DNA of 64,000 bases, from positions 1 to 64,000 of the forward strand of contig NZ_FPBH01000021.1 in assembly GCF_900116445.1 (NCBI RefSeq), in the 5' to 3' direction. Below, in pieces: positions 49,492 through 58,015 of the stretch (within the stretch, counting starts at the first letter, position 1; every line of letters starts with the position of its first letter). Made by a program: the position numbers and the translations under genes. This DNA comes from Paraburkholderia aspalathi (GTDB taxonomy: Bacteria; Pseudomonadota; Gammaproteobacteria; Burkholderiales; Burkholderiaceae). A model generated the notes under the pieces. That model was given only the letters and a program-made list of their open reading frames with translations. It did no database searches and had not been told where the DNA came from.

Positions 49492-51390
49492 ATGCTGAGC
49501 AGGTGGTCGATTCGCACATCGCTGACGATGGTGGGGGTCATTCTGGTTGCGCTGACCGTCGTGGTTGGCGCGCTTGGTCTGACCGCGCTGAACGGCGCGA
49601 GCCAGTCGCTCGACCGTATCGCGCGCGGCGATCTGGTCGCCATTCACGCGCTCGACGATGCTTCGGCGTATCTGTTGCGGTCGCGCGTGTCGCTGGATCG
49701 TTTCAATTCGTTGAGCGCTGCCGGCGACACGGAGCAGGCCAAGAAGGTTCTCGACCGCGCGCAGGAGCTGTACGGCAAGAGCAACCAGAACTGGCAGACC
49801 TATCTCGACACGCCGAAGAGCGGCGTCGATCAGGCGCAACTGGACGAACTGGTGGCCCGTCGCACGACCCTGATGCGCGACGGCATGGAGCCTGAATTCG
49901 CCGCACTGCGGGCGAACGATCTGGCTGCCTATCACGCCATCGCCGATACGAAGATCAGCCCGTGGTTCGTTGCCTACGACAACGCCGCGTCCGCTGTTAT
50001 CAAGTCGCTGCAGCAGCTCGCAACGGATCAGCAATCGAGCGCGCAATCGAACATTTCGTTGATGACCTCGCTGATCATCGGCGTCACCGTGATCGCGCTG
50101 CTGCTGGTATTGGGTATCCGCTTTGCGCTGCGAGGCCTGATCGTGCAGCCGCTGAACGATGCCACGGCGTGCTTCGAACGGATCGCTTCGGGCGATCTGT
50201 CCGAGCAGATCAACGTGTTCAGCCGTAACGAAATCGGTCGCCTGTTCGCCGCCATCAAGCGCATGCAGGAAAGCATGGCGACGATGGTGACGGCGGTTCA
50301 CAGCAGCACCGAATCGATCGACACCGGCGCGCGCGAAATCGCCATGGGCAACACCGATCTCTCGCAACGCACCGAACAGCAGGCCGCGTCGCTTCAGGAA
50401 ACCGCCTCGAGCATGGAGCAGCTGACCGGCACCGTGCGCCAGAACGCCGAGAACGCGCGCCAGGCGAGCCAGTTGGCCGTCAACGCGTCGGATATCGCGA
50501 CACGCGGCGGCGACGTGGTGAGCCAGGTCGTCACGACGATGCAGGACATCGCGACCAGTTCGAACAAGGTCGTCGACATCATCGGCGTGATCGAAGGCAT
50601 TGCTTTCCAGACCAACATTCTCGCGCTGAACGCGGCGGTCGAAGCCGCGCGGGCAGGCGAACAGGGCCGCGGTTTTGCAGTGGTCGCAGGCGAAGTGCGC
50701 AGCCTCGCGCAGCGCAGCGCCAGCGCCGCGAAGGAAATCAAGGAACTGATCGGCGACTCGGTCGACAAGGTGCAAAGCGGCTCGGCGCTGGTCGGCCGCG
50801 CGGGCACCACGATGGACGAGATCGTGCAGGCGGTGCGCCGCGTGACCGACATCATGGGCGAAATCAGCGCGGCTTCCGAAGAGCAGTCGGGCGGTATCGA
50901 ACAGGTGAATCGCGCGGTTGTGCAGATGGACGAAGTCACGCAGCAGAACGCCGCGCTGGTCGAGCAGGCAGCGGCTGCGGCAGCGTCGCTCGAAGACCAG
51001 ACGCGTCAACTGCAAGCGGTGGTGAACGGCTGGAAAGTAGCCGGCGGCCAGACGCGCAGCGTCGCAACGGCAGCTGTAGCTGCAGCGCGTCCGCAAGCGG
51101 CGGCACGTTCGAACGGCAGCAAGAGCGCCAGCCAGCACGTGCAGTCCGCAAAGTCCGCGCCGCAGGCAACCGCACATGCAGCAGCGCATCCGGCAGCAGG
51201 CAAGGCAGCAAGTACGGCAAGCGCAGCAAAGGCGGCAACGCCGGCTTCGTCCACCCACGGTGCCGACACTACGCGCGTCGAACCGGCTCTCAAACCGAAG
51301 ACGGCCCGCGCCGCATCCGACTCCGCAGCGCGTCCGGCCGTAGCAAGCGCCGCGTCGGCAGGATCGGACGCGGACTGGGAAACGTTCTAG
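49492..51390 (+). CDS. methyl-accepting chemotaxis protein (Tar/Tsr type), 632 aa
   Basis: TM1 is residues about 9-31 (TMVGVILVALTVVVGALGLTALN), followed by a four-helix periplasmic sensor, and TM2 is about 185-210 (LIIGVTVIALLLVLGIRFAL). A HAMP domain follows. Methylation helices (TEQQAASLQETASSMEQL) flank the kinase-control hairpin with EAARAGEQGRGFAVVAGEVRSLAQRSA. The C-terminus is a long Ala/Lys-rich tether ending in DWETF, matching the NWETF pentapeptide that recruits CheR and CheB. Ligand unknown. Being inside the che operon, it is likely the major high-abundance receptor. Confidence 0.94.
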   Translation: MLSRWSIRTSLTMVGVILVALTVVVGALGLTALNGASQSLDRIARGDLVAIHALDDASAYLLRSRVSLDRFNSLSAAGDTEQAKKVLDRAQELYGKSNQNWQTYLDTPKSGVDQAQLDELVARRTTLMRDGMEPEFAALRANDLAAYHAIADTKISPWFVAYDNAASAVIKSLQQLATDQQSSAQSNISLMTSLIIGVTVIALLLVLGIRFALRGLIVQPLNDATACFERIASGDLSEQINVFSRNEIGRLFAAIKRMQESMATMVTAVHSSTESIDTGAREIAMGNTDLSQRTEQQAASLQETASSMEQLTGTVRQNAENARQASQLAVNASDIATRGGDVVSQVVTTMQDIATSSNKVVDIIGVIEGIAFQTNILALNAAVEAARAGEQGRGFAVVAGEVRSLAQRSASAAKEIKELIGDSVDKVQSGSALVGRAGTTMDEIVQAVRRVTDIMGEISAASEEQSGGIEQVNRAVVQMDEVTQQNAALVEQAAAAAASLEDQTRQLQAVVNGWKVAGGQTRSVATAAVAAARPQAAARSNGSKSASQHVQSAKSAPQATAHAAAHPAAGKAASTASAAKAATPASSTHGADTTRVEPALKPKTARAASDSAARPAVASAASAGSDADWETF

Positions 51391-51529
51391 GAAGTGGCAC
51401 AGAGACATGCGGTCATTCGGCATCTCGCTCCATGACGGGCGAATCATCGAAGCACGCTTACAAGGCGTGTCGCGGGCCGATCGCGTGTTGGCAGAACTCG
51501 CGGGTGGGCGCGACCCCGCGAACACAACC

Positions 51530-51562
51530 CCTTTCGCCAGAAGCAATTCGGTTGGCGAAAGG
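51530..51562 (+). repeat. stem-loop in the mcp-cheR gap
   Basis: A perfect 10-base inverted repeat (arms CCTTTCGCCA at 51530-51539 and TGGCGAAAGG at 51553-51562) with a 13-base loop and no T-run. It lies in a 207-base gap between mcp and cheR. It could damp cheRDB expression by processing or attenuation. Confidence 0.55.
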
Positions 51563-51597
51563 CGGGATGGCTCGTATTGCAGGCAGGGACTCTCATA

Positions 51598-52560
51598 ATG
51601 GCAACGCGCGAACAGCAACCTCCGCAACCGGCGCGCCCCGCCCGGGCGGAACCGGCTAGAGCCGGCGAGCAAGGACGGGATTTCGAATTCACGTCGGCGG
51701 ATTTCGCTCGCATTCGCGATCTGATTCATCGCAGCGCGGGCATTTCCCTGTCGGATCACAAGCGCGATATGGCGTACAGCCGTCTGGCGCGCCGCTTGCG
51801 TTCCCGTGGCCTCGAGACCTTCAAGCAGTACCTCGATCTGCTCGAAGCGGAAAACGATCCGGCCGAGTGGGAAGCGTTCACCAATGCGCTGACCACCAAC
51901 CTGACCGCGTTCTTCCGCGAAGCTCATCATTTTCCGATCCTGGCCGAGTTCGTGCCGCGCCGCGCGCAGCCGGTTTCCGTGTGGTGCTCGGCGGCCTCGA
52001 CCGGTGAGGAACCGTATTCGATCGCGATGACGCTGATCGAAGCGCTCGGCGACAGCGGTGCGCGTCAGGCCACCGTGCTCGCCACCGACATCGACACGCA
52101 GGTGCTGGCGAAAGCCGAAGCCGGCATGTATCAGTTCGACCAGGTGAAGCACCTGTCGCCCGAGCGGCTCAAGCGCTTCTTCCTGAAGGGCACCGGCGCG
52201 CACGCCGGCATGGTCAAGGTGCGTCCGGAAGTGCGCGCGATGGTACGCTTCGAACAGCTGAATCTGACCGACCGCGATTACCAGTTGCGCTCGCAGTTCG
52301 ACGCGATCTTCTGCCGTAACGTGATGATTTATTTCGACAAGCCGACGCAGGGGCAGGTGCTGGCGCGCTTCGAGCCGCTGATGAAATCGGGTGGTTTGCT
52401 GTTTGCCGGCCACTCGGAAAACTTCACCTATGTGACGCAGGCGTTCAAGCTGCGCGGTCAGACCGTCTATGAACTGACGCGCGACGCAGGCGCCGCACGC
52501 ACGCCGGCACGCGCCGCGAGCCATGCCGGCAGCGCAACGACGAGCGGGGTGACCGCATGA
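51598..52560 (+). CDS. cheR: CheR, MCP methyltransferase
   Basis: 320 aa from ATG 51598. A Pro/Ala-rich N-terminal extension precedes FTSADFARIRDLIHRSAGISLSDHKRDMAYSRLARRLR (CheR N-domain). The SAM domain has VWCSAASTGEEPYSIAMTL (motif I) and ATDIDTQVLAKAE. FDAIFCRNVMIYFDKPTQ is the conserved CRNVxIYF motif. It methylates MCP glutamates for adaptation. Its stop overlaps the cheD start (ATGA), so the two are translationally coupled. Confidence 0.95.
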   Translation: MATREQQPPQPARPARAEPARAGEQGRDFEFTSADFARIRDLIHRSAGISLSDHKRDMAYSRLARRLRSRGLETFKQYLDLLEAENDPAEWEAFTNALTTNLTAFFREAHHFPILAEFVPRRAQPVSVWCSAASTGEEPYSIAMTLIEALGDSGARQATVLATDIDTQVLAKAEAGMYQFDQVKHLSPERLKRFFLKGTGAHAGMVKVRPEVRAMVRFEQLNLTDRDYQLRSQFDAIFCRNVMIYFDKPTQGQVLARFEPLMKSGGLLFAGHSENFTYVTQAFKLRGQTVYELTRDAGAARTPARAASHAGSATTSGVTA

Positions 52561-53327
52561 GTAGCAGCCTGCCGATCGCCTCCAATCTGTACTTCGACAA
52601 TCACTTCCAGCGCCCCGGCGTGAAGCTGTTGCCGAACGAGTTTTACACCACGAGCGAAGACATGGTGCTCGTCACCGTGCTCGGTTCGTGTGTCGCGGCC
52701 TGCATTCAGGACCGCACGGCCGGCATTGGCGGCATGAATCACTTCATGCTGCCCGACGACGGCGCGGACGCCGGCCAACCCGCATCGGATTCGATGCGCT
52801 ATGGCGCGTATGCCATGGAAGTGCTGATCAACGAACTGATCAAGGCCGGCGGCCGGCGCGAACGCTTCGAAGCCAAGGTGTTCGGCGGCGGCGCGGTATT
52901 GGCCGGCATGACGACGATGAACATCGGCGATCGCAATTCGGAATTCGTGCGCCGCTATCTGGCGCTCGAAAAGATCCGCATCGTCGCAGAGGATTTGCAG
53001 GGCAATCATCCGCGCAAGGTCGCCTTCATGCCGCGCACCGGCCAGGTGATGGTGAAGAAGTTGCGCCTGCAGCAGGAAGCGGGCGTGGCGGAGCGCGAAC
53101 AGGCGCTCGTGCGGCAAAGCGCCGAAGCGCGTGCCGAGCGGCTCGCGGCGGCCCGCAAACGGGTCGAGTTGTTCTCGACGCCGGCCGCCACGCGGCCGAA
53201 GATCGAACTGTTCGGCGCGGCAGGCGGCAGTGCCGGCGCAGGCGCAACGAAGCCGCGCATCGAACTGTTCGGCGCAAGCCCGCGCCCGATTAATTCAAAC
53301 AACGCCAGAACTACAGAGGAGGCGTGA
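52557..53327 (+). CDS. cheD: CheD, MCP glutamine deamidase, with C-terminal extension
   Basis: 256 aa; ATG 52557 overlaps the cheR stop by four bases. The catalytic Cys is in VLGSCVAACIQD and the His in GGMNHFMLP, with FEAKVFGGGAVLAGMTTMNIGDRN downstream, all typical. It deamidates receptor glutamines and in some species binds CheC. The usual protein ends near residue 200. Here an extra C-terminal tail carries three copies of a K/R-x-[IV]ELF[GS] motif (see finding). cheB overlaps it. Confidence 0.93.
   Translation: MSSSLPIASNLYFDNHFQRPGVKLLPNEFYTTSEDMVLVTVLGSCVAACIQDRTAGIGGMNHFMLPDDGADAGQPASDSMRYGAYAMEVLINELIKAGGRRERFEAKVFGGGAVLAGMTTMNIGDRNSEFVRRYLALEKIRIVAEDLQGNHPRKVAFMPRTGQVMVKKLRLQQEAGVAEREQALVRQSAEARAERLAAARKRVELFSTPAATRPKIELFGAAGGSAGAGATKPRIELFGASPRPINSNNARTTEEA
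53155..53285 (+). repeat. triple IELF motif region at the end of cheD
   Basis: The encoded peptides KRVELFSTP, PKIELFGAA and PRIELFGAS occur at spacings of about 15-17 residues in the CheD tail. The linkers between them are Ala/Gly/Thr-rich. The motif is repeated as protein and partly as DNA (CGAACTGTTCGGC). Confidence 0.75.
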
Positions 53328-54421
53328 GCGCTGTGCAAAAGATCAAAGTACTGTGCGTCGACGATTCGGCGCTGATCCGCAGCCTGATGACGGAAATCAT
53401 CAACGGCCAGCCGGACATGACTGTCGTGGCGACCGCACCTGACCCGCTGGTCGCGCGCGATCTCATCAAGCAGCACAACCCGGACGTGCTGACGCTCGAC
53501 GTCGAAATGCCGCGCATGGACGGTCTCGACTTCCTCGAGAAGCTGATGCGTCTGCGGCCGATGCCGGTCGTGATGGTGTCGTCGCTGACCGAGCGTGGCA
53601 ATGAAATCACGCTGCGCGCGCTGGAACTGGGCGCAGTCGACTTCGTCACCAAGCCGAAGGTCGGCATTCGCGACGGCATGCTCGACTACTCGGAAAAGCT
53701 CGCCGACAAGATTCGCGCCGCGGCCCGCGCACGCGTGCGCCAGGCCGCGCCTGTGCAGCACGCAGCCACGCATGCGGCGCATGCGCCCGCCGCCGCCGCG
53801 CCGCTCTTTAACAATCCGCTGCTCAGTACCGAGAAGCTGATTATTGTCGGCGCGTCGACGGGCGGCACCGAAGCGATCCGCGAAGTGCTGGTTCCGCTGC
53901 CGCCGGATGCGCCTGCCGTGCTGATCGCGCAGCATATGCCGCCGGGTTTCACAAAATCTTTTGCACAACGCCTTAATGGTTTGTGCCGGATTACCGTTAA
54001 AGAGGCAGAGCACGGCGAACGCGTGCTGCCGGGACATGCGTATATCGCGCCCGGCCACGCTCACCTGTTGCTGGCTCGCAGCGGCGCGAACTATATTGCG
54101 CACCTGTCGGACGAGCCGCCGGTGAACCGGCACCGTCCGTCGGTTGATGTGCTGTTCCGTTCGGCCGCGCAGCATGCAGGCAAGAATGCGGTAGGCGTGA
54201 TCCTGACCGGAATGGGGCGCGATGGCGCCGCCGGACTACTGGACATGAAAAAAGCGGGGGCGTATACCCTTGCACAGGACGAAGCGAGCTGTATCGTATT
54301 CGGCATGCCGCGCGAAGCCATTGCGCTCGGCGCCGCGGACGAAATTGCTTCGCTGCCGGAAATGAGCCGACGTGTGATGGCGCGTCTGTCGTCAATGGGC
54401 GACCGCGTACAGCGGGTATGA
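53324..54421 (+). CDS. cheB: CheB, chemotaxis methylesterase/deamidase response regulator
   Basis: 365 aa. Receiver domain with acidic pair CVDDSALIRSLM, phosphoacceptor Asp in TLDVEMPRMDG, and Lys in VTKPKVG. The C-terminal esterase has the catalytic Ser in IGASTGGTEA-like VGASTGGTEAI, His in AQHMPPGF, and Asp in TGMGRDGA. The start is GTG 53324, overlapping cheD. However, AGGAGG at 53317-53322 is too close to it, so GTG 53333 may be the true start. CheB removes methyl groups from MCPs after CheA phosphorylation. Confidence 0.95.
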   Translation: MSAVQKIKVLCVDDSALIRSLMTEIINGQPDMTVVATAPDPLVARDLIKQHNPDVLTLDVEMPRMDGLDFLEKLMRLRPMPVVMVSSLTERGNEITLRALELGAVDFVTKPKVGIRDGMLDYSEKLADKIRAAARARVRQAAPVQHAATHAAHAPAAAAPLFNNPLLSTEKLIIVGASTGGTEAIREVLVPLPPDAPAVLIAQHMPPGFTKSFAQRLNGLCRITVKEAEHGERVLPGHAYIAPGHAHLLLARSGANYIAHLSDEPPVNRHRPSVDVLFRSAAQHAGKNAVGVILTGMGRDGAAGLLDMKKAGAYTLAQDEASCIVFGMPREAIALGAADEIASLPEMSRRVMARLSSMGDRVQRV

Positions 54422-54537
54422 TGCGCGGGCCTGACGGCGAGCGCCAGGCATGGGCTGGAGTAAGTAACTCCGGTCAATACGCATCGGAATGAACTGGCGG
54501 TCATGCGCCGCATCATGGATCAAGCAAAGGGAATGAA

Positions 54538-54933
54538 ATGGATAAGGGAATGAAGATTCTGGTGGTTGACGACTTTCCGACGATGCGCCGGATTGTTCGC
54601 AACCTGCTCAAGGAGCTCGGCTACTCGAACGTCGACGAAGCGGAAGACGGTCAGGCCGGCCTCGCGCGTTTGCGCAGCGGTGCGTATGACTTCGTGATTT
54701 CCGACTGGAACATGCCGAACCTCGACGGTCTGGCCATGCTCAAGGAAATCCGCGCCGACGCCCACCTGACGCATCTGCCGGTGCTGATGGTGACGGCCGA
54801 GTCGAAGAAGGAAAACATCATCGCGGCGGCTCAGGCCGGCGCGAGCGGTTATGTCGTCAAGCCGTTCACGGCCGCGACGCTCGACGAGAAGCTCAACAAG
54901 ATTCTCGAGAAGATGGCGAAAGCCGGGAGCTGA
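54538..54933 (+). CDS. cheY: CheY, motor-binding response regulator (second copy)
   Basis: 131 aa. Acidic pair Asp11-Asp12, phosphoacceptor Asp56 (FVISDWNMPNLDG), Thr in MVTAESKKENI and Lys in YVVKPFTAATLDEKL. This is very close to enteric CheY, including the W-N-M-P motif that contacts FliM. cheZ follows immediately, so this is the copy whose phosphate CheZ removes. A 116-base gap with an inverted repeat (GGAGT/ACTCC near 54456) separates it from cheB. Confidence 0.96.
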   Translation: MDKGMKILVVDDFPTMRRIVRNLLKELGYSNVDEAEDGQAGLARLRSGAYDFVISDWNMPNLDGLAMLKEIRADAHLTHLPVLMVTAESKKENIIAAAQAGASGYVVKPFTAATLDEKLNKILEKMAKAGS

Positions 54934-54934
54934 T

Positions 54935-55645
54935 GTGACTCTGCCGACCAACGCGCAAGGTGCCGAAGCGGCGGCCGAGAGCGGCGACCTCGCGTCTGAC
55001 CGCATCCTCGCCCGTATCGGACAACTGACGCGCACGCTGCGTGACTCGATGCGTGAGCTCGGGATCGACAAGCATGTCGAGCGTGCGGCTGAAGCCGTGC
55101 CCGATGCTCGCGACCGTCTCAAGTACATCGCGAACATGACCGAGCAGGCCGCCGAGCGCGTGCTGTCATCGATCGACGTCGCCAAGCCGATCCAGGAACA
55201 ACTGCAGAAAGACGCCGGCGAACTCGACGCGCGCTGGGAGCAGTGGTATGCGGCGCCGATCGAGCGCGAGGAAGTGCGCGCGCTGATGAACGACACGCGC
55301 ACCTTTCTGCGCGGCGTGCCCGAGGCGACCACCGCGACCAATTCGCAGCTGATGGAGATCATGCTGGCGCAGGACTTCCAGGATCTGACCGGACAGGTCA
55401 TCAAGAAGATCACGGATGTCGTGTACCTGATCGAGCAGCAGCTGCTCGGCGTGCTAGTCGAGAACATCGCGCTCGAGCGGCGCGAGCAGTTCGCAGCGAA
55501 CGCGGCGGCGCTGGCGGCCGAGCCGTCGTCCACCGGTAGCCCCGAACATCTGCTGAACGGTCCGCAGATCAATCCGGAAGGCAAGACGGATGTGGTGCAG
55601 GACCAGTCGCAGGTCGACGATCTGCTGGCGAGCCTCGGCTTCTGA
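54935..55645 (+). CDS. cheZ: CheZ, CheY-P phosphatase
   Basis: 236 aa from GTG 54935, one base after the cheY stop; an ATG overlapping that stop is closed at once by TGA, so GTG is the only choice. A long helical hairpin contains NSQLMEIMLAQDFQDLTGQVIKKI, where DFQDLTGQ holds the catalytic Gln. The C-terminal peptide DQSQVDDLLASLGF is the CheY-binding tail. It ends the che operon. Confidence 0.95.
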   Translation: MTLPTNAQGAEAAAESGDLASDRILARIGQLTRTLRDSMRELGIDKHVERAAEAVPDARDRLKYIANMTEQAAERVLSSIDVAKPIQEQLQKDAGELDARWEQWYAAPIEREEVRALMNDTRTFLRGVPEATTATNSQLMEIMLAQDFQDLTGQVIKKITDVVYLIEQQLLGVLVENIALERREQFAANAAALAAEPSSTGSPEHLLNGPQINPEGKTDVVQDQSQVDDLLASLGF

Positions 55646-55678
55646 CCTGCCGGCGCGCCCTCACGGGTGCGAGGCAGG
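55646..55678 (+). terminator. possible terminator after cheZ
   Basis: Arms CCTGCC (55646-55651) and GGCAGG (55673-55678) with an inner imperfect CGCGCCC/GGGTGCG pairing. No T-run follows, so efficiency is uncertain. Confidence 0.4.
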
Positions 55679-55932
55679 ATCGGCGGATCGCCGCAACGGC
55701 ATAGATGGCAGCCCACGCTCCGGCGTGCGCCTGCTGTCTGCCGACACAAACCACAGGCATACTACGGACTCAAGCAGCGGCATGGCATTCCGGTGAGAGA
55801 CAGTCACCGGTCGGTGGCACCGTGAGGCATCCCTCCAGAGTGCGACCGCAGCGGTGCCGTATGATCTGCATACATGCGGCCGGTTCGCACGAGGTGCGAG
55901 CCGAGCAGCAGCAGCTCGGGAGGAGCCTTGTC

Positions 55933-56478
55933 ATGTGGAGTCGCGTACGCCGCGCCGGGTTCGTTATGGCGCTTGCATTACCCTGTTCGTTGTCAGCCGT
56001 GCAGTCCGCGTATGCGGGCTTGGGCGGCACCCCGATGACACCCCCTACGGATGCGTCGGTTTCTTCCCGCACCGTGCAGCCCGGTACCAGTTCGGCAACG
56101 GCGGCTCAAAGCGTGATGCGTTCTGCATCAAACGCTGCTTCTTCCACCTCGGCTTCGGCGTCCTACACCGTGCGTGAAACCACGCTCGGCAACGGCACGG
56201 TGGTGCGCGAATACCTCGCCGCGGACGGTTCGGTCTTCGGCATCGCGTGGCATGGTCCGCAAATGCCGGATCTGAACGATCTGCTCGGCAGCTATTTCCC
56301 GCAGTACGTCGCCGGTGTAAAGGCCGTGCGCGCGGCGCGCGGAGGCGCTCGTGGCCCCGTTGCGGTCGATCAGAGCAACCTCGTGGTCCGCTCCGGCGGC
56401 CACATGGGCGGGTTCAACGGTCAGGCCTGGTTGCCGCCGGCGTTGCCGGCCGGCGTCAGCGGTTCCGACATCCAGTAA
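55933..56478 (+). CDS. DUF2844-domain exported protein, 181 aa
   Basis: ATG 55933 with GGGAGGAG upstream. Signal peptide: GFVMALALPCSLSAVQSAYA/GLGG. The conserved core is YTVRETTLGNGTVVREYLAADGSVFGIAWHGPQMPDLNDLLGSYFPQY, the DUF2844 pattern. Function unknown. It is cotranscribed with the DUF3443 gene that follows after 15 bases. The same pair occurs between cheZ and flhB in related species, and a role in motility is not shown. Confidence 0.8.
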   Translation: MWSRVRRAGFVMALALPCSLSAVQSAYAGLGGTPMTPPTDASVSSRTVQPGTSSATAAQSVMRSASNAASSTSASASYTVRETTLGNGTVVREYLAADGSVFGIAWHGPQMPDLNDLLGSYFPQYVAGVKAVRAARGGARGPVAVDQSNLVVRSGGHMGGFNGQAWLPPALPAGVSGSDIQ

Positions 56479-56493
56479 GGGCGAGGACGAACG

Positions 56494-57786
56494 ATGCGAA
56501 CCATGCAAAGTGCTGTGAAGCTCAGGGGCTGGGTGCTGGCCGTCGTGGCCGTGGCGTTGGTGTCGGTGATTGCCGCCTGCGGTGGCGGTGGTGGCGGCGA
56601 CAGCTCCAGTTCCAGCAACAATTCGTCGACCACGCTGAACGGCGGCTCGCTGCCGGCCAGCCCGACCCAGCAACCGATCGCCGCGACGGCGGCGAACACC
56701 GTGGCGATTACGGTCGGGCGGGGTGTGAATGGTGTCATCAATATTCCGACGGTTAGCGTGACCGTATGCCCGCCGGGTACGACATCCAACTGTCAGACCA
56801 TCAACAACATCCAGGTCGATACGGGTTCGTTCGGGCTGCGTCTGGTCAGCTCGGTGCTGAATAGTTCGTTGCTCAATGGTGGGTTGCCGATCAGTACCCT
56901 CGCCAGCGGCGCGCAACTCGCCGAGTGCGCGACTTTCGCCGACGGCTTCACATGGGGCACCGTGCGCACCGCGACCATACAGATCGGCGGCGAAACGACG
57001 GCCTCGCCCATCCCGATACAGATCATTGGTGATTCGGCGGCCGGCGCAGCGCCCAGCGGCTGCGGCAGCGGTTCGGCGGAAAACACGGCCACCGATCTCG
57101 GCGCCAACGGCATTCTCGGCATCGGCACGGCGCCCACCGATTGTGGCGCAACCTGTTCGACTCCGTCGACGGCCACCAACTACAGCAATTATTTCACGTG
57201 TGGCACCTCCTGCGCCCGTGCGACGGTGCCGCTCAGCCAGCAAGTCGCCAATCCGGTCGCCAAGTTCACGGCCGACAATAACGGCGTGATCGTGCAGATG
57301 CCTCCGGTGTCGAATACCGGTGCTGCGTCGGCCACCGGCACGCTGGTGTTCGGGATCGGCACGCAGTCGAACAATGCGCTGGCGGCTACGCAGACTTTCA
57401 CGACCGATGCCTTCGGCAACATGAACAATAGCGTCTTTAACGGCACGACCGTGCAGGCGTTCTTCGATTCGGGGTCGAACGCGTACTTCTTCGGTGACAG
57501 CTCGCTCGCGCAGTGCGGCAGTAATTTCGCCGGGTTCTATTGCCCGTCGTCCGCGCAAACCCGGTCGATCACGCTGGGCGGCCTGAGCAGCACGAGAGCG
57601 AGCGCCAGCATCGGCATCCTGAGCGCGTCGACGCTGTTCAGCAACACCAGCAACTATGCGTTCAACGATCTGGCCGGGCAGATTGGCGGCAACAGCAGCT
57701 TCGATCTCGGTTTGCCGTTCTTTTATGGCCGCTACATGTACTACGGCTTCGCGACCAGCACTCAGGCGCCTTACGTCGGCTTCTAA
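56494..57786 (+). CDS. DUF3443-domain lipoprotein, 430 aa
   Basis: Lipoprotein signal with cleavage at IAAC followed by a Gly/Ser/Asn-rich stretch. The conserved part has TVAITVGRGVNGVINIPTVSVTVCPPGTTSNCQTINNIQVDTGSFGLRL, where QVDTGSFGLR recalls pepsin-like aspartic motifs. A second segment is FFDSGSNAYFFGD. The D-T-G-S and D-S-G-S pair suggests an aspartic-peptidase-like fold. DUF3443 proteins are largely uncharacterised. Confidence 0.8.
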   Translation: MRTMQSAVKLRGWVLAVVAVALVSVIAACGGGGGGDSSSSSNNSSTTLNGGSLPASPTQQPIAATAANTVAITVGRGVNGVINIPTVSVTVCPPGTTSNCQTINNIQVDTGSFGLRLVSSVLNSSLLNGGLPISTLASGAQLAECATFADGFTWGTVRTATIQIGGETTASPIPIQIIGDSAAGAAPSGCGSGSAENTATDLGANGILGIGTAPTDCGATCSTPSTATNYSNYFTCGTSCARATVPLSQQVANPVAKFTADNNGVIVQMPPVSNTGAASATGTLVFGIGTQSNNALAATQTFTTDAFGNMNNSVFNGTTVQAFFDSGSNAYFFGDSSLAQCGSNFAGFYCPSSAQTRSITLGGLSSTRASASIGILSASTLFSNTSNYAFNDLAGQIGGNSSFDLGLPFFYGRYMYYGFATSTQAPYVGF

Positions 57787-57815
57787 GGCGCATGTCGTAC
57801 GCATAAGAACCGGCT

Positions 57816-57845
57816 GGACACCCGCGCGAAACGCCGCGGGTGTCC
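57816..57845 (+). terminator. hairpin after the DUF3443 gene
   Basis: An 11-bp perfect stem with arms GGACACCCGCG (57816-57826) and the complement (57835-57845), 8-base loop. No T-run follows. It lies 30 bases past the stop. Confidence 0.5.
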
Positions 57846-57927
57846 GCTAACCGCAGTCGCAACTGCATCCGCAGCCGGCGCTGCTTGCCGGCTGTTCCAT
57901 CCCTCGAAATACCCCCCTTTCTCCGCC

Positions 57928-57966
57928 CTTATCCGCCGATCGTCGCTTGCGTCGAGCGGGAATAAT
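57928..57966 (+). promoter_or_regulatory. bipartite upstream element of flhB (shared with flhF)
   Basis: CTTATCC, two bases, CGATCGTC, sixteen bases, then AATAAT (57961-57966). The identical layout occurs before flhF at 61567-61605. AATAAT would be the -10 box, and the upstream part may be the activator site (FlhD4C2 or similar). Confidence 0.6.
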
Positions 57967-58015
57967 CGCTCTCACTGGAAAGAGGCGCCGTGCCTCAGCC
58001 GACTGGAGAGCGTTT

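Noticed and set aside
51407..51598. 63-codon frame in the mcp-cheR gap
   Set aside because: No ribosome site or family, crosses the perfect stem-loop, and ends at the cheR start.
49432..52524. 1030-codon open frame antisense to mcp and cheR
   Set aside because: A GC-rich codon-shadow with Arg/His/Leu-rich low-complexity translation. The plus-strand genes have complete domain structures.
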